The position numbers and the translations under genes are program-made. The notes under the pieces were generated by a model. That model had not been told where the DNA came from and did no database searches. It saw only the letters and a program-made list of their open reading frames with translations. This document shows, in pieces, positions 44,528 through 53,036 of a stretch of DNA of 64,000 nt. This DNA comes from Thalassovita sp. (GTDB lineage Bacteria; Pseudomonadota; Alphaproteobacteria; Rhodobacterales; Rhodobacteraceae). Each line of letters starts with the position of its first letter. The first letter of the stretch is position 1. The stretch spans positions 2,914,001-2,978,000 of the forward strand of contig NZ_OY829290.1 of assembly GCF_963691685.1 (NCBI RefSeq), in the 5' to 3' direction.

Positions 44528-45610
44528 CTACCGCACTTTCAGCGTGGCCAGTCCGATCATGGCGAGGATCAGGGCGATGATCCAGAAGCGGATCACGATC
44601 TGCGGTTCGGCCCAGCCCTTTTTCTCATAGTGGTGGTGGATCGGGGCCATTAGGAACACGCGTTTGCCGGTGCGTTTGAAATAGAGCACCTGAATGATCA
44701 CACTCAGCGCCTCAACCACAAACAGGCCGCCGATCACGGCCCAGACGATCTCATGCTTGGTGGCCACGGCAATTGCGCCCAAAGCGCCACCCAGCGCCAA
44801 CGACCCGGTATCGCCCATGAATACGGCCGCCGGCGGGGCGTTGTACCACAGGAAGCCCAGGCCCCCGCCGATGAGGCCCGCGACAAAGATCAGGATCTCC
44901 CCGGTGCCCGGCACGTAATGCACATCCAGATAGCTGGTGAAGTCAACGCGGCCCACCGCATAGGCAATCACCCCCAGCGCACCGGCCGCGATCATCACCG
45001 GCATGATCGCCAGACCGTCCAGACCATCGGTCAGGTTCACCGCATTGGCGGACCCCACGATGACAATCATCGCAAACGGAATGAAGAAATACCCCAGATA
45101 GAGCAGCGTGTCCTTGAACACTGGCAGCGCCAGCTGGTTCTGCAGCGTTTCGGGATGATACATCGTGGCCCAGTAGCCCGCGATGCCCGAGATCAGGAAG
45201 CCCAACAAGAGCCGCACCTTACCGGGCACACCTGCGGTGTTCTGTTTGGAGACTTTGGCAAAGTCATCAGCAAAGCCGATGGCGGCAAAGCTCATGGTCA
45301 CAAAGAGCACCAGCCAGACAAAGGGATTGTCCAGACGTGCCCACATCACGGTGGAGGTCAACAGCGCCCCAACGATCAGTAGCCCCCCCATCGTAGGCGT
45401 GCCGGCCTTTACAAAATGGCCTTCGGGGCCATCATCACGGATGGGCTGACCTTTGCCCTGTTTGCGGCGCAGCACGTTGATCAGCGGCTTGCCAAAGAGG
45501 AAGCCAAAGATCAGCGCTGTCATGAAGGCGCCACCGGCGCGGAAGGTGATGTAGCGAAACAGGTTAAAGAAGTCGCCACCGTCCGAGAGTTCGGTCAACC
45601 AATAGAGCAT
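44528..45610 (-). CDS. mraY: Phospho-N-acetylmuramoyl-pentapeptide transferase MraY
   Basis: MraY (360 residues, about ten membrane helices) transfers phospho-MurNAc-pentapeptide to undecaprenyl phosphate to make lipid I. Catalytic-region motifs are FADDFAKVSKQ, NAVNLTDGLDGLAIMP and the C-terminal MAPIHHHYEKKGW. It starts two bases from the murF stop. An intrinsic terminator follows, so in this genome mraY ends a transcription segment. Confidence 0.97.
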   Translation of the reverse strand: MLYWLTELSDGGDFFNLFRYITFRAGGAFMTALIFGFLFGKPLINVLRRKQGKGQPIRDDGPEGHFVKAGTPTMGGLLIVGALLTSTVMWARLDNPFVWLVLFVTMSFAAIGFADDFAKVSKQNTAGVPGKVRLLLGFLISGIAGYWATMYHPETLQNQLALPVFKDTLLYLGYFFIPFAMIVIVGSANAVNLTDGLDGLAIMPVMIAAGALGVIAYAVGRVDFTSYLDVHYVPGTGEILIFVAGLIGGGLGFLWYNAPPAAVFMGDTGSLALGGALGAIAVATKHEIVWAVIGGLFVVEALSVIIQVLYFKRTGKRVFLMAPIHHHYEKKGWAEPQIVIRFWIIALILAMIGLATLKVR

Positions 45611-45612
45611 GC

Positions 45613-47055
45613 TCAGGCCTCTTGTTCAGATTGGGGCGCGGCATGGCCCAGTTTTCTTATCGCGTCAACAACCTTGGAGACTTTTGCCCCCTTAGACCCC
45701 TTAACAAGCACAACATCGCCGGCATCGATCAACCTATGGGCGCGTTCGGCCATGGATTCGGCCTCTTCGACCCAATCGCCACGGATGCTGTCCGGCAACC
45801 TGGCCCAGAGGCGGTTCATCCGCGGGCCAACACAATGGATAAGGTCAATACCGTCAAGGAAGGGCAGATCCGCCACCGCCTCATGCAGGGCCATTTCCTC
45901 GGACCCCAGTTCCAGCATGTCGCCCAGCACCGCGATGCGGCGGCCCTTTTCAATCCGGCCCAAACCGTCCTGCGGTTTGGCTGCGACCAGCACTTCCAGC
46001 GCGGCCACCATGGATGTGGGGTTGGCGTTGAAAGCGTCATCGATCAGCTCAATCGCCTGTTCACTCAGCACCGGGTCCAGCTGGATCCGTTCACGTTGCC
46101 CACGGCCCGCAGGCGGGGCCCAGCGGGCCAGATCGGCGGCGGCCAGTGCCACATCAAGCTTCAGCGCATCGACCACAGCCAAAACACCCATGCCGTTGAC
46201 GGCAAAATGGCGGCCAGCGGCCATAATCTTGTAAAGAACCGACAGATCGCCCGCCTGCCCCTCGGCCACGGTGACGGTGTCGATCAGCGACAGTTTGGTG
46301 ATCTGATAGGCGTTGCACTCAGCTTCGCCAAACAGCAGGGTTTCTGCTGCCCTCTCAGCCGCTTTGGCCTCCAGAATGGCCGCGGTTTCAAGATCGCCGT
46401 TGCTGACGGCCACGCCGCCCGGCTCGAGCCCGTCAAAGATCGCCGCCTTTTCATGTGCAATGCCTTCGATGTTCTCAAAGGCCTCCAGATGAGCGGCAGC
46501 AACCGTGGTGACCATCGCCACATGCGGCCGCGCCATCTGGGCCAGCGGGGCAATTTCACCGGGATGGTTCATGCCGATCTCAATCACCGCAAATTCAGTG
46601 TCGGCGGGCATCCGCGCCAGGGTCAGCGGCACGCCCCAATGATTGTTGTAACTGGCTTCGGCCACATGGGTTTTGCCCTGCGCCGACAGGACATCGCGCA
46701 GCATTTCCTTGGTCGAGGTTTTGCCAACGGACCCTGTGACGGCCACCACCTGCGCCGCAGTGCGCAAGCGCGCGGCGCGCCCCAGCGCTTCAAGCCCCGG
46801 CAGCACATCATCTACGATCAGCAAAGGCGCATCCTCAGCCACGCCCAGTGGACGGTAACTGACCAATGCGGCGGCGGCACCTTTTTCCAAAGCCTGCGCA
46901 ACGAAATCATGGCCATCGCGGGCGGCTTTCAATGCGACAAACAGATCGCCCGGCTGGATGGTGCGCGTGTCGATGGACACACCGGTGACCTGCCAGTCCC
47001 CAATCGCCTGCCCGCCGGTGGCGGCTGCGGCCTCAGTTGCGGTCCAAAGGGTCAT
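45613..47055 (-). CDS. murF: UDP-MurNAc-tripeptide--D-Ala-D-Ala ligase MurF
   Basis: MurF (480 residues) attaches D-Ala-D-Ala to the UDP-MurNAc-tripeptide, using the Ddl product. The ATP loop is VVAVTGSVGKTSTKEML, followed by SYNNHWGVPLTLARMP and the C-terminal IDDAFNANPTSM, all typical of MurF. It overlaps murE by four bases (ATGA) and precedes mraY by two. Confidence 0.97.
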   Translation of the reverse strand: MTLWTATEAAAATGGQAIGDWQVTGVSIDTRTIQPGDLFVALKAARDGHDFVAQALEKGAAAALVSYRPLGVAEDAPLLIVDDVLPGLEALGRAARLRTAAQVVAVTGSVGKTSTKEMLRDVLSAQGKTHVAEASYNNHWGVPLTLARMPADTEFAVIEIGMNHPGEIAPLAQMARPHVAMVTTVAAAHLEAFENIEGIAHEKAAIFDGLEPGGVAVSNGDLETAAILEAKAAERAAETLLFGEAECNAYQITKLSLIDTVTVAEGQAGDLSVLYKIMAAGRHFAVNGMGVLAVVDALKLDVALAAADLARWAPPAGRGQRERIQLDPVLSEQAIELIDDAFNANPTSMVAALEVLVAAKPQDGLGRIEKGRRIAVLGDMLELGSEEMALHEAVADLPFLDGIDLIHCVGPRMNRLWARLPDSIRGDWVEEAESMAERAHRLIDAGDVVLVKGSKGAKVSKVVDAIRKLGHAAPQSEQEA

Positions 47056-48536
47056 GCCAGACCTCCATCCAGGGCCGAGACCGCAAGGCTGGCCTGTTCC
47101 ACATCATCAAAGGGGTACACCACATCGCCCACGGTCTGGCCGGTTTCATGGCCTTTGCCGGCAATCAGCAACGCATCGCCCGGGCCCAGCGCATCGATGC
47201 CGCGCAGGATCGCCTCGGCCCGGTCGCCGACCTCAATCGCATTGGGGCAGCCCAGGAGCACCTCCTGACGGATGACGGCGGGATCTTCGCTGCGCGGGTT
47301 GTCATCACTGACGATGACCAGATCCGCGTTTTCCGCAGCGGCCTGCCCCATCAACGGGCGTTTGGTGCGATCACGATCGCCCCCCGCGCCCACGATCACC
47401 ACCAGCCGGCCCATCACATGGGGGCGCAGGGCCTTCAGCGCGGTTTCCACCGCATCCGGCGTATGGGCGTAGTCCACAAAAACCGCTGCGTCGTTTTCAC
47501 GGGTAGCCGCCAGCTGCATCCGCCCACGTACGGTGCCCAGATGCGGCAGGGTTTCAAAGACCGCATCGGGATCTTCGCCGCAGGCAATCACAAGCCCCGC
47601 CGCCAGCAAGACGTTTTCGGCCTGAAACCCACCGATGAGCGGCAGGCGGCAATGGTGCACCTTGCCACGGAAGGAAAACCGCAGCTCCTGCGCGGTGGCG
47701 TCAAAACGCTGCCCCTGCAGCTGCAGATCACAGCCGGGCGTGCGACCGACGCGGATCACTTTTTGGCCACGCTCCTGAGCCAGTCCCAGAACGTCCTGCC
47801 CGCGCGGGTCGTCCACATTGACAACCACGGTGCCCTCTTCAGGTAAAACGCGGGTAAAGAGGCCGGCCTTGGCGTTAAAGTATTCTTCAAAGGTTTCGTG
47901 ATAATCCAGATGATCCTGGGTGAAGTTCGTGAACCCTGCTGCCTTCAGCTGCACCCCGTCCAGACGGCGCTGCGCCAACCCGTGGGATGAGGCCTCCATC
48001 GCGGCATGGGTGATGCCCTCAGCGGCAGCTTTGGCCAGGGTGCGGTGCAGCGTCACCGGCTCAGGCGTGGTGTGGTTGAGCGGCGCGGTCCAGGCGCCCT
48101 CTACCCCGGTGGTGCCAAGGTTCACCGCCTCTTCGCCCAGTTCCATCCAGATCTGGCGCGCAAAGGTCGAGACCGAGGTTTTGCCATTGGTGCCGGTAAC
48201 CGCAATCATCGTGCCCGGTTGGGCGCCGAACCATAGCGCCGCGGTATAGGCCAGCGTCTGGCGCGGGTCTTCCGCAATCACAACGGCGGCTTCGGCGGCA
48301 TCCAGCGCATCACGGGCCATCGCAGCCCCTTCGGCATCGGTCAAAACCGCAACCGCCCCCTGGTCCAGCGCCATCGGGATGAAGCGGGCACCATGCACCT
48401 GCGTGCCGGGCAACGCGACAAACAATGCCCCCTCTGACACGGCGCGGCTGTCCACACAAACATCTGAAATCACTGGATTACGCCCAGCTGCGGCGGTCAG
48501 CCCCAGATCTGTCAGCGTTTTGCCCTGCTCTGCCAT
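47052..48536 (-). CDS. murE: UDP-MurNAc-L-Ala-D-Glu--meso-diaminopimelate ligase MurE
   Basis: MurE (494 residues) adds the third residue of the stem peptide. The ATP loop is IAVTGTNGKTSVSTF and the central domain shows TTPEPVTLHRTL. The C-terminal domain has VSDDNPRSEDP, whose DNPR motif marks the meso-diaminopimelate-adding form as in other Gram-negatives. It follows ftsI by 38 bases and overlaps murF. Confidence 0.97.
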   Translation of the reverse strand: MAEQGKTLTDLGLTAAAGRNPVISDVCVDSRAVSEGALFVALPGTQVHGARFIPMALDQGAVAVLTDAEGAAMARDALDAAEAAVVIAEDPRQTLAYTAALWFGAQPGTMIAVTGTNGKTSVSTFARQIWMELGEEAVNLGTTGVEGAWTAPLNHTTPEPVTLHRTLAKAAAEGITHAAMEASSHGLAQRRLDGVQLKAAGFTNFTQDHLDYHETFEEYFNAKAGLFTRVLPEEGTVVVNVDDPRGQDVLGLAQERGQKVIRVGRTPGCDLQLQGQRFDATAQELRFSFRGKVHHCRLPLIGGFQAENVLLAAGLVIACGEDPDAVFETLPHLGTVRGRMQLAATRENDAAVFVDYAHTPDAVETALKALRPHVMGRLVVIVGAGGDRDRTKRPLMGQAAAENADLVIVSDDNPRSEDPAVIRQEVLLGCPNAIEVGDRAEAILRGIDALGPGDALLIAGKGHETGQTVGDVVYPFDDVEQASLAVSALDGGLA

Positions 48537-48574
48537 CGCGTGCCTTTCCCGGCTGATCTCTGGCCCTGCGCCAG

Positions 48575-50359
48575 TTAGTTCGACGTCAGGGTTATATCAG
48601 CCAGCGGGGTGGGTTCAATCTCGGGCCGCATCCCGAGGAGCGGCGCGACGCGACGGATCATTTCAGCCGCCACCGGAACGGCCGTCCAACCGGCGGTGCG
48701 GCGGGGTTCCTCGCCCGAGGTTTCCACCGGTTCGTCCAGCGTCACCACCAGCACGTATTTCGGATCATGCGCCGGGAAGATTGAGGCAAAGGTGGCAATC
48801 ACCTTATCCTCATAATAGCCGCCACCCTGTTCCTTGGGTTTGTCTGCAGTGCCGGTTTTGCCACCCACCGCGTAGCCCGAAACCTCACCAAAGGAGGCGG
48901 TGCCTTCGGTCACCACTTTGCGCAGCATGGTCCGGCTGGCGGCGGCCACGGCGGCAGACATCACCCGTTCCCCGTTTTGCGGCCCGTCCTGTTTCAGCAG
49001 GGTCGGCTTCACCACCGTGCCGCCATTGGCAATCGCCGCATAAGCGGCGGCCAGATGCATCGGGGTGGCCGAAATGCCGTGACCGTAGGAGATTGTCATG
49101 GTCGACAGCTCAGACCAGTTTTTTGGCAACAAGGGCTTACCGCCCGAAGCCTCGGTCAGTTCAACAGGGGTCGCCTGCAACAGCCCCAGACGGCCCAGAA
49201 AATCCTTCTGCCGTTCGGTGCCGATCTGCTGTGCCACCCGTGCGGTGCCAATGTTTGAAGATTTCACGATGATCTTGGTCAGCGACAACTCATTGCCGTA
49301 GTTGCGGAAATCGCGGATCTTGTGTTTGCCCCAACGCAGCGGGCCTCGGGTGTGAAACACCGTGTCCGGGTTCGCCAGCCCCAGTTCCATCGCCTGCGCG
49401 GCAGCAAAAATCTTGTAGGTGGAGCCCAGTTCGTAGACGCCCTGCACCACCCGGTTGAACAGCGGGCTGTCGCTGGCGTTGCCTTCCACCAGCGGACGTG
49501 GACGGTCATTGGGATCAAAATCCGGCAGCGACACCATGGAGACGATTTCACCGGTGTGCACATCCAGCAGGATCGATGCCGCCCCTTTGGCGTTCATCAG
49601 CTTCATACCGCCGTAAAGCACCCGTTCAGCCGCGGCCTGCACCGTCAGATCCAGCGCCAGTTCCAGCGCCTGCCCGTCATTGGCAAGGCTGCGCAACTCT
49701 TTGTCGTAAAGCCGTTCAATCCCCGCGACGCCGACAACTTCGGCTGCCTGCACGCCCTCACGGCCAAAAGTGGTGCCGCCCATGACATGGGCCGCCAGCC
49801 GACCGTTGGGATAAAGCCGCATTTCACGCGGGCCAAACAGCAGCCCCGGCTCACCGATATCATGCACCGCCTGCTTTTGTTCGGGGCTGAGCGTCTTGCG
49901 CACCCAGAGGAATTTCTTTTTGCCGGTGAATGAGTTGAGCAGCTTTTCTTTTTCCAGCTCAGGAAAGATGCGCGCCAGTTCGGTGGCGGCATGTTCCGGC
50001 TCAATCATGTCCGGCGGCACGGCATAAAGCGAAAAGGTTTCCAGATTGGTCGCCAGAATACGGCCCTGCCGGTCCACGATATCGGCCCGTTGCGCCACGA
50101 TGCTGGACCCCGAGGCATTGGCGCGCGGCTCGCTCGGCTCCGTCGCGGCAAGGGTCGCCATCCGCCCCCCAACCGCCATGAACGCACAGGCAAAGAACAG
50201 CCCCAAAACCAAAAGGCGTCCCTCAGCACGGCTGCGGGCGCGGTCACGCATGTCCTCATGGCGCTGGCGGATATTTTCCCGCTCAATCGCGTCGGGGTTT
50301 TCCCCCAACCGGCGCGCTTCAAGGATCTGAGCCAGCGGACGCAGCGGCGTGCGGATCAT
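48575..50359 (-). CDS. ftsI: Septal peptidoglycan transpeptidase FtsI (PBP3)
   Basis: FtsI (594 residues) crosslinks septal peptidoglycan. A cytoplasmic N-terminus with many Arg/Glu residues precedes one membrane helix (about 48-70). The pedestal domain follows, then the penicillin-binding domain with catalytic Ser313 in STYK (313-316), SSN at 367-369 and KTGTA at 501-505. All three active-site motifs are intact. It overlaps ftsL by four bases. Confidence 0.97.
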   Translation of the reverse strand: MIRTPLRPLAQILEARRLGENPDAIERENIRQRHEDMRDRARSRAEGRLLVLGLFFACAFMAVGGRMATLAATEPSEPRANASGSSIVAQRADIVDRQGRILATNLETFSLYAVPPDMIEPEHAATELARIFPELEKEKLLNSFTGKKKFLWVRKTLSPEQKQAVHDIGEPGLLFGPREMRLYPNGRLAAHVMGGTTFGREGVQAAEVVGVAGIERLYDKELRSLANDGQALELALDLTVQAAAERVLYGGMKLMNAKGAASILLDVHTGEIVSMVSLPDFDPNDRPRPLVEGNASDSPLFNRVVQGVYELGSTYKIFAAAQAMELGLANPDTVFHTRGPLRWGKHKIRDFRNYGNELSLTKIIVKSSNIGTARVAQQIGTERQKDFLGRLGLLQATPVELTEASGGKPLLPKNWSELSTMTISYGHGISATPMHLAAAYAAIANGGTVVKPTLLKQDGPQNGERVMSAAVAAASRTMLRKVVTEGTASFGEVSGYAVGGKTGTADKPKEQGGGYYEDKVIATFASIFPAHDPKYVLVVTLDEPVETSGEEPRRTAGWTAVPVAAEMIRRVAPLLGMRPEIEPTPLADITLTSN

Positions 50360-50703
50360 CTGAGCGCCTCCATGTTGGACACTTCGATGGCATCGGAAAT
50401 GCGCAAAGTGGCCGGTTCGGGCGGGTAGCTGACCTGATCGGCATTGCCAAACTGCTCGGGCGACAGCGGCAACAGGCCCAGACGGTCAAAGTTGATGTCG
50501 GCCAGATCACGCAGACGATCGGGGCGGTTCAGATAGGCCCATTCGGCCTTCAGCACCGCAAGGCGCGCCCGCGCCTCCCCGATGGAGCGTTGAATATCTT
50601 CGCTTTCGGCCAAGGCGGCCTGGGTGCGGTAATTTTCGCGGTAGGCCCAATAGGCCGAGGCCATCACGGCCAGAGCTGTCAGAATATAAAAAACAGAACG
50701 CAT
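50356..50703 (-). CDS. ftsL: Cell division protein FtsL
   Basis: This 115-residue bitopic protein has one membrane helix at the very N-terminus (FYILTALAVMASAYWAY) and a periplasmic coiled-coil (ALAESEDIQRSIGEARARLA). It matches alphaproteobacterial FtsL in size, topology and position between rsmH and ftsI. Sequence conservation in this family is low, so position carries much of the weight. It overlaps the rsmH stop by one base and ftsI by four. Confidence 0.9.
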   Translation of the reverse strand: MRSVFYILTALAVMASAYWAYRENYRTQAALAESEDIQRSIGEARARLAVLKAEWAYLNRPDRLRDLADINFDRLGLLPLSPEQFGNADQVSYPPEPATLRISDAIEVSNMEALR

Positions 50704-51695
50704 TACTTTTGACCCTTCAACATGGGCATGCCCAGACCTTTGCGGTCACAAGGACCGGCCGGGGCGTCGGTGCGGATCCCCACCCGCAGTTTGGCGGAGC
50801 GGGATCTTGGATTTTCCGCCATTTCCTGATCATCCGGCCCAATGGCCTTTTTCGATTTCAGCGTAAATTGCGCCGGATCGGCCTCTTGCATCGGGGCGTA
50901 GCGGTTGGCCGTCTTTGCCCCGCCAGACCGTTGCTGGAAGAAGCGTTTGACCATCCGGTCCTCAACCGAGTGGAAGGTGACAACGGCCAGCTGCCCACCG
51001 GGTTTCAACGCCCGTTCTGCCGCCTCCAGCCCTTTGATCAGCTCACCATATTCGTCGTTTACCGCGATCCGCAGCGCCTGGAACGACCGTGTCGCAGGAT
51101 GGCTCTGCCCCGGTTTTTTGCGCGGCAGGCAGCCCTCAATGATCTCCGCCAACCGCAACGTGGTGGTGATCGGCGCGGCGGCGCGTTCTTTCAGGATGGC
51201 CTTGGCAATCCGGCGACTGGCGCGTTCTTCGCCATACAGGAACAGGATATCGGCCAGCTCCGTCTCACTCGCCTCATTCACGATATCCGCAGCGGATCGC
51301 CCGTCCTGCGACATGCGCATATCAAGGGGGCCGTCCTTCATGAAGGAAAAGCCACGTTCGGCCAGATCCAGCTGCATTGAGCTGACCCCAAGGTCCAGCA
51401 CAACACCGTCCAGATCGCTGGCATAATCATCAAGGCGCGAAAACACTCCCTGAACCAGTTCAATCCGGTCGCCATAGTCGCCGACCCAAGGGGCCGCCAG
51501 TTCAAAAGCCAGCGGATCCCGATCCACACCGTAGACCTTATCAGCGCCCGCCTTCAGCAATTCGCGTGTATAGCCACCCGCACCAAAGGTACCGTCCAGC
51601 CACAGGCCCGAAACGGGTGACACCGCCGCAATCAAGGGGCGGATCAGAACCGGAATGTGAGGAGCATCATCAGAGGGGTGGACCGCATCGGTCAT
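50703..51695 (-). CDS. rsmH: 16S rRNA (cytosine(1402)-N(4))-methyltransferase RsmH
   Basis: RsmH (MraW, 330 residues) methylates C1402 of 16S rRNA using SAM. It shows HIPVLIRPLIAAV, the SAM-binding LDGTFGAGGYTRELL, and VLDLGVSSMQLDLAERGFSF. The end of the domain has ATRSFQALRIAVNDE and VVTFHSVEDRMVKRFF, which are family signatures. It begins three bases after the mraZ stop. Confidence 0.97.
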   Translation of the reverse strand: MTDAVHPSDDAPHIPVLIRPLIAAVSPVSGLWLDGTFGAGGYTRELLKAGADKVYGVDRDPLAFELAAPWVGDYGDRIELVQGVFSRLDDYASDLDGVVLDLGVSSMQLDLAERGFSFMKDGPLDMRMSQDGRSAADIVNEASETELADILFLYGEERASRRIAKAILKERAAAPITTTLRLAEIIEGCLPRKKPGQSHPATRSFQALRIAVNDEYGELIKGLEAAERALKPGGQLAVVTFHSVEDRMVKRFFQQRSGGAKTANRYAPMQEADPAQFTLKSKKAIGPDDQEMAENPRSRSAKLRVGIRTDAPAGPCDRKGLGMPMLKGQK

Positions 51696-51698
51696 GGT

Positions 51699-52199
51699 TT
51701 ATTCCCCTCCAGCATTATCCAACAGGGTCAATGGGTCGAAGTCATCCGGCATTTCATCCAGGAAGGCGTCGATCTCGGCGTTTTCAACGTCGTCGTAGGT
51801 GGCGGCGTTCCAGATCTCAAAGTGATCGCCCATCGCCACCATCACTGCCTCACCTTCCAGACCAATCTGGGTGCGGCGTTCTTTGGGCAGGACGATACGG
51901 CCGTCGCGGTCCACTTCGGTTTCCCAGGATTTCCCGAGGATCATCCGACTGGCCATCTGGCGCTCTCGACCACGCGGCATGTTTTTGATGTCGGCTTCGA
52001 TCTCGGCCATATCCTCGATCGTGTAGGCCTGCAGCTTGTTTTTCAGGTGCTGACCATAAAGGACCACCATCCGCGGATTGGGGTTTTCAGGATGCGCGGG
52101 ATCACCAGCTTCGAGCACACGACGAAAATCAGCAGGGATCGACATCCGACCCTTGCTGTCAACCTTCTGGCTGAACTCGCCTCTGAAACTCAGACCCAC
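51699..52199 (-). CDS. mraZ: Transcriptional regulator MraZ
   Basis: MraZ represses the dcw operon from TGGGN repeats in its own promoter region. The 166-residue protein contains two SpoVT/AbrB-like units, each with its hallmark loop: FSQKVDSKGRMSIPADFRR and TEVDRDGRIVLPKERR. The start is set at GTG 52199 just before GLSFRGEF, where family similarity begins. The frame stays open to 52385, but that extension is Arg/Gly/Ser-rich and unlike MraZ. A long leader with an internal terminator lies upstream. Confidence 0.9.
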   Translation of the reverse strand: MGLSFRGEFSQKVDSKGRMSIPADFRRVLEAGDPAHPENPNPRMVVLYGQHLKNKLQAYTIEDMAEIEADIKNMPRGRERQMASRMILGKSWETEVDRDGRIVLPKERRTQIGLEGEAVMVAMGDHFEIWNAATYDDVENAEIDAFLDEMPDDFDPLTLLDNAGGE

Positions 52200-52260
52200 T
52201 GTCCTGGCCCGTCCTCTCTGTTGCCTTTCGGCGTTTTGCCCCTGACCTCCCCGAGGCCAG

Positions 52261-52305
52261 AAAGCGAAACGGCGAATTGAGCTGCTGCCACTGCCCAATT
52301 CGCCG
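52261..52305 (-). terminator. Terminator-like hairpin inside the mraZ leader
   Basis: A perfect ten-bp stem (52270-52279 with 52296-52305, 16-base loop) is followed on the minus strand by TTTCGCTTT. It sits about 70 bases upstream of the mraZ start, where an intrinsic terminator would make transcription of the cell-wall cluster conditional. Confidence 0.6.
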
Positions 52306-52576
52306 CCCTCGTCCCGCTTTGCGGGTTTGTCCAGCTGCGCGCGCCACCTGGGGGGATGTCTGCTCGCCCGCGCGCCGGATCTCAATTTCGATGAAGCGGG
52401 TGCCTGTATGAAACCTGACTCGGATCTTTTTATTTAGCGGGGTCTTGTGCCCCTTGATCCCGTCCTCATCGTGTAAACATGAATCGCATGGGAAAGCATG
52501 GAACGCAACAGGAATTTTTGGGATTTAGCTGCCGACTTGACTCTCAAAGAGAATCGGCTCACCGGAAAATCACGAA
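52261..52576 (-). ncRNA. Candidate UpsM-like leader sRNA of the dcw cluster
   Basis: The stretch between the candidate promoter and the leader terminator has no supported gene. It contains a first stem-loop at 52531-52558 (GCCGA paired with TCGGC around an inner stem) and ends in the terminator hairpin at 52261-52305. In Rhodobacter sphaeroides the dcw cluster has an extended leader from which the abundant sRNA UpsM is made by termination upstream of mraZ. Position and layout agree; sequence identity to UpsM cannot be judged here. Confidence 0.5.
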
Positions 52577-52582
52577 AATGAT

Positions 52583-52611
52583 ACTACAAATTGGGATACA
52601 TGATCACGCAA
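52583..52611 (-). promoter_or_regulatory. Candidate promoter of the mraZ leader
   Basis: On the minus strand TTGCGT (52606-52611) and TGTAGT (52583-52588) are spaced by 17 bases. Both hexamers are weak matches to sigma-70. The site lies just downstream of the proximal MraZ boxes and upstream of the leader stem-loops, which is the expected position. Confidence 0.3.
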
Positions 52612-52637
52612 ATCACCATATATAGACAAAACACTCT

Positions 52638-52664
52638 GCCCAAATTTTTTCCCATTTTTTCCCA
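52638..52664 (-). promoter_or_regulatory. Proximal MraZ-box repeats
   Basis: On the minus strand TGGGA (52660-52664) and TGGGA (52650-52654) are separated by exactly five A, giving the ten-base pitch of MraZ boxes described in E. coli. A third TGGGC (52638-52642) follows with a 12-base step. This is a convincing operator for autoregulation by MraZ. Confidence 0.7.
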
Positions 52665-52795
52665 TTTTGAGTCACGGCAGATGCCGATCCGGGCACGGGA
52701 TTTCGGCCTCAGATCCGCAAATTCACGAAAAACCCTTAAAAACAGGGCTGAATCCCAATGCAAGTGATTCGGGCGTGGCATGCGCGCAGATGCAT

Positions 52796-52850
52796 TCCCA
52801 ATCAGATTCCATGTTTTCCCAGACGGGCCATAATTTCCCAGATCCCCCCA
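52796..52850 (-). promoter_or_regulatory. Distal array of phased TGGGN-like repeats
   Basis: Six TGG-starting units on the minus strand begin at 52850 (TGGGG), 52840 (TGGGA), 52830 (TGGCC), 52821 (TGGGA), 52811 (TGGAA) and 52800 (TGGGA), with steps of 10, 10, 9, 10 and 11 bases. Four of six have the exact TGGG core. The array looks like a second, larger MraZ binding region about 600 bases from mraZ. It is also 190 bases upstream of the divergent helicase gene, so either side could be controlled. No supported gene lies between 52200 and 53036. Confidence 0.5.
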
Positions 52851-53036
52851 GGCCGCGCCCCGTCGGGGCCCCATCTGCACCCTGATCCCTAGATCTGGTG
52901 GCGCGCTGTGACGTCGCTGCATGGCTGGTTTGCCCAGAAATCCCTTTCCCTTTGTGGTAAAAGCTTATACCTGCCGGTTCTTCACACGCGCATGCCCGCG
53001 CCCGATCTGCCCGATAGCGGGCCAAAGGATGACTTC

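Noticed and set aside
45622..47268. 548-residue plus-strand ORF opposite murF and murE
   Set aside because: Antisense shadow of two clear Mur ligases; His/Arg/Gln-rich composition is typical of such shadows.
52200..52385. N-terminal extension of mraZ
   Set aside because: The frame is open, but the added 62 residues are Arg/Gly/Ser-rich, unlike MraZ, and would remove the leader and its terminator hairpin.
52584..52922. 112-residue minus-strand ORF upstream of mraZ
   Set aside because: It runs through the phased TGGG repeats, has no ribosome site and no recognisable protein features.
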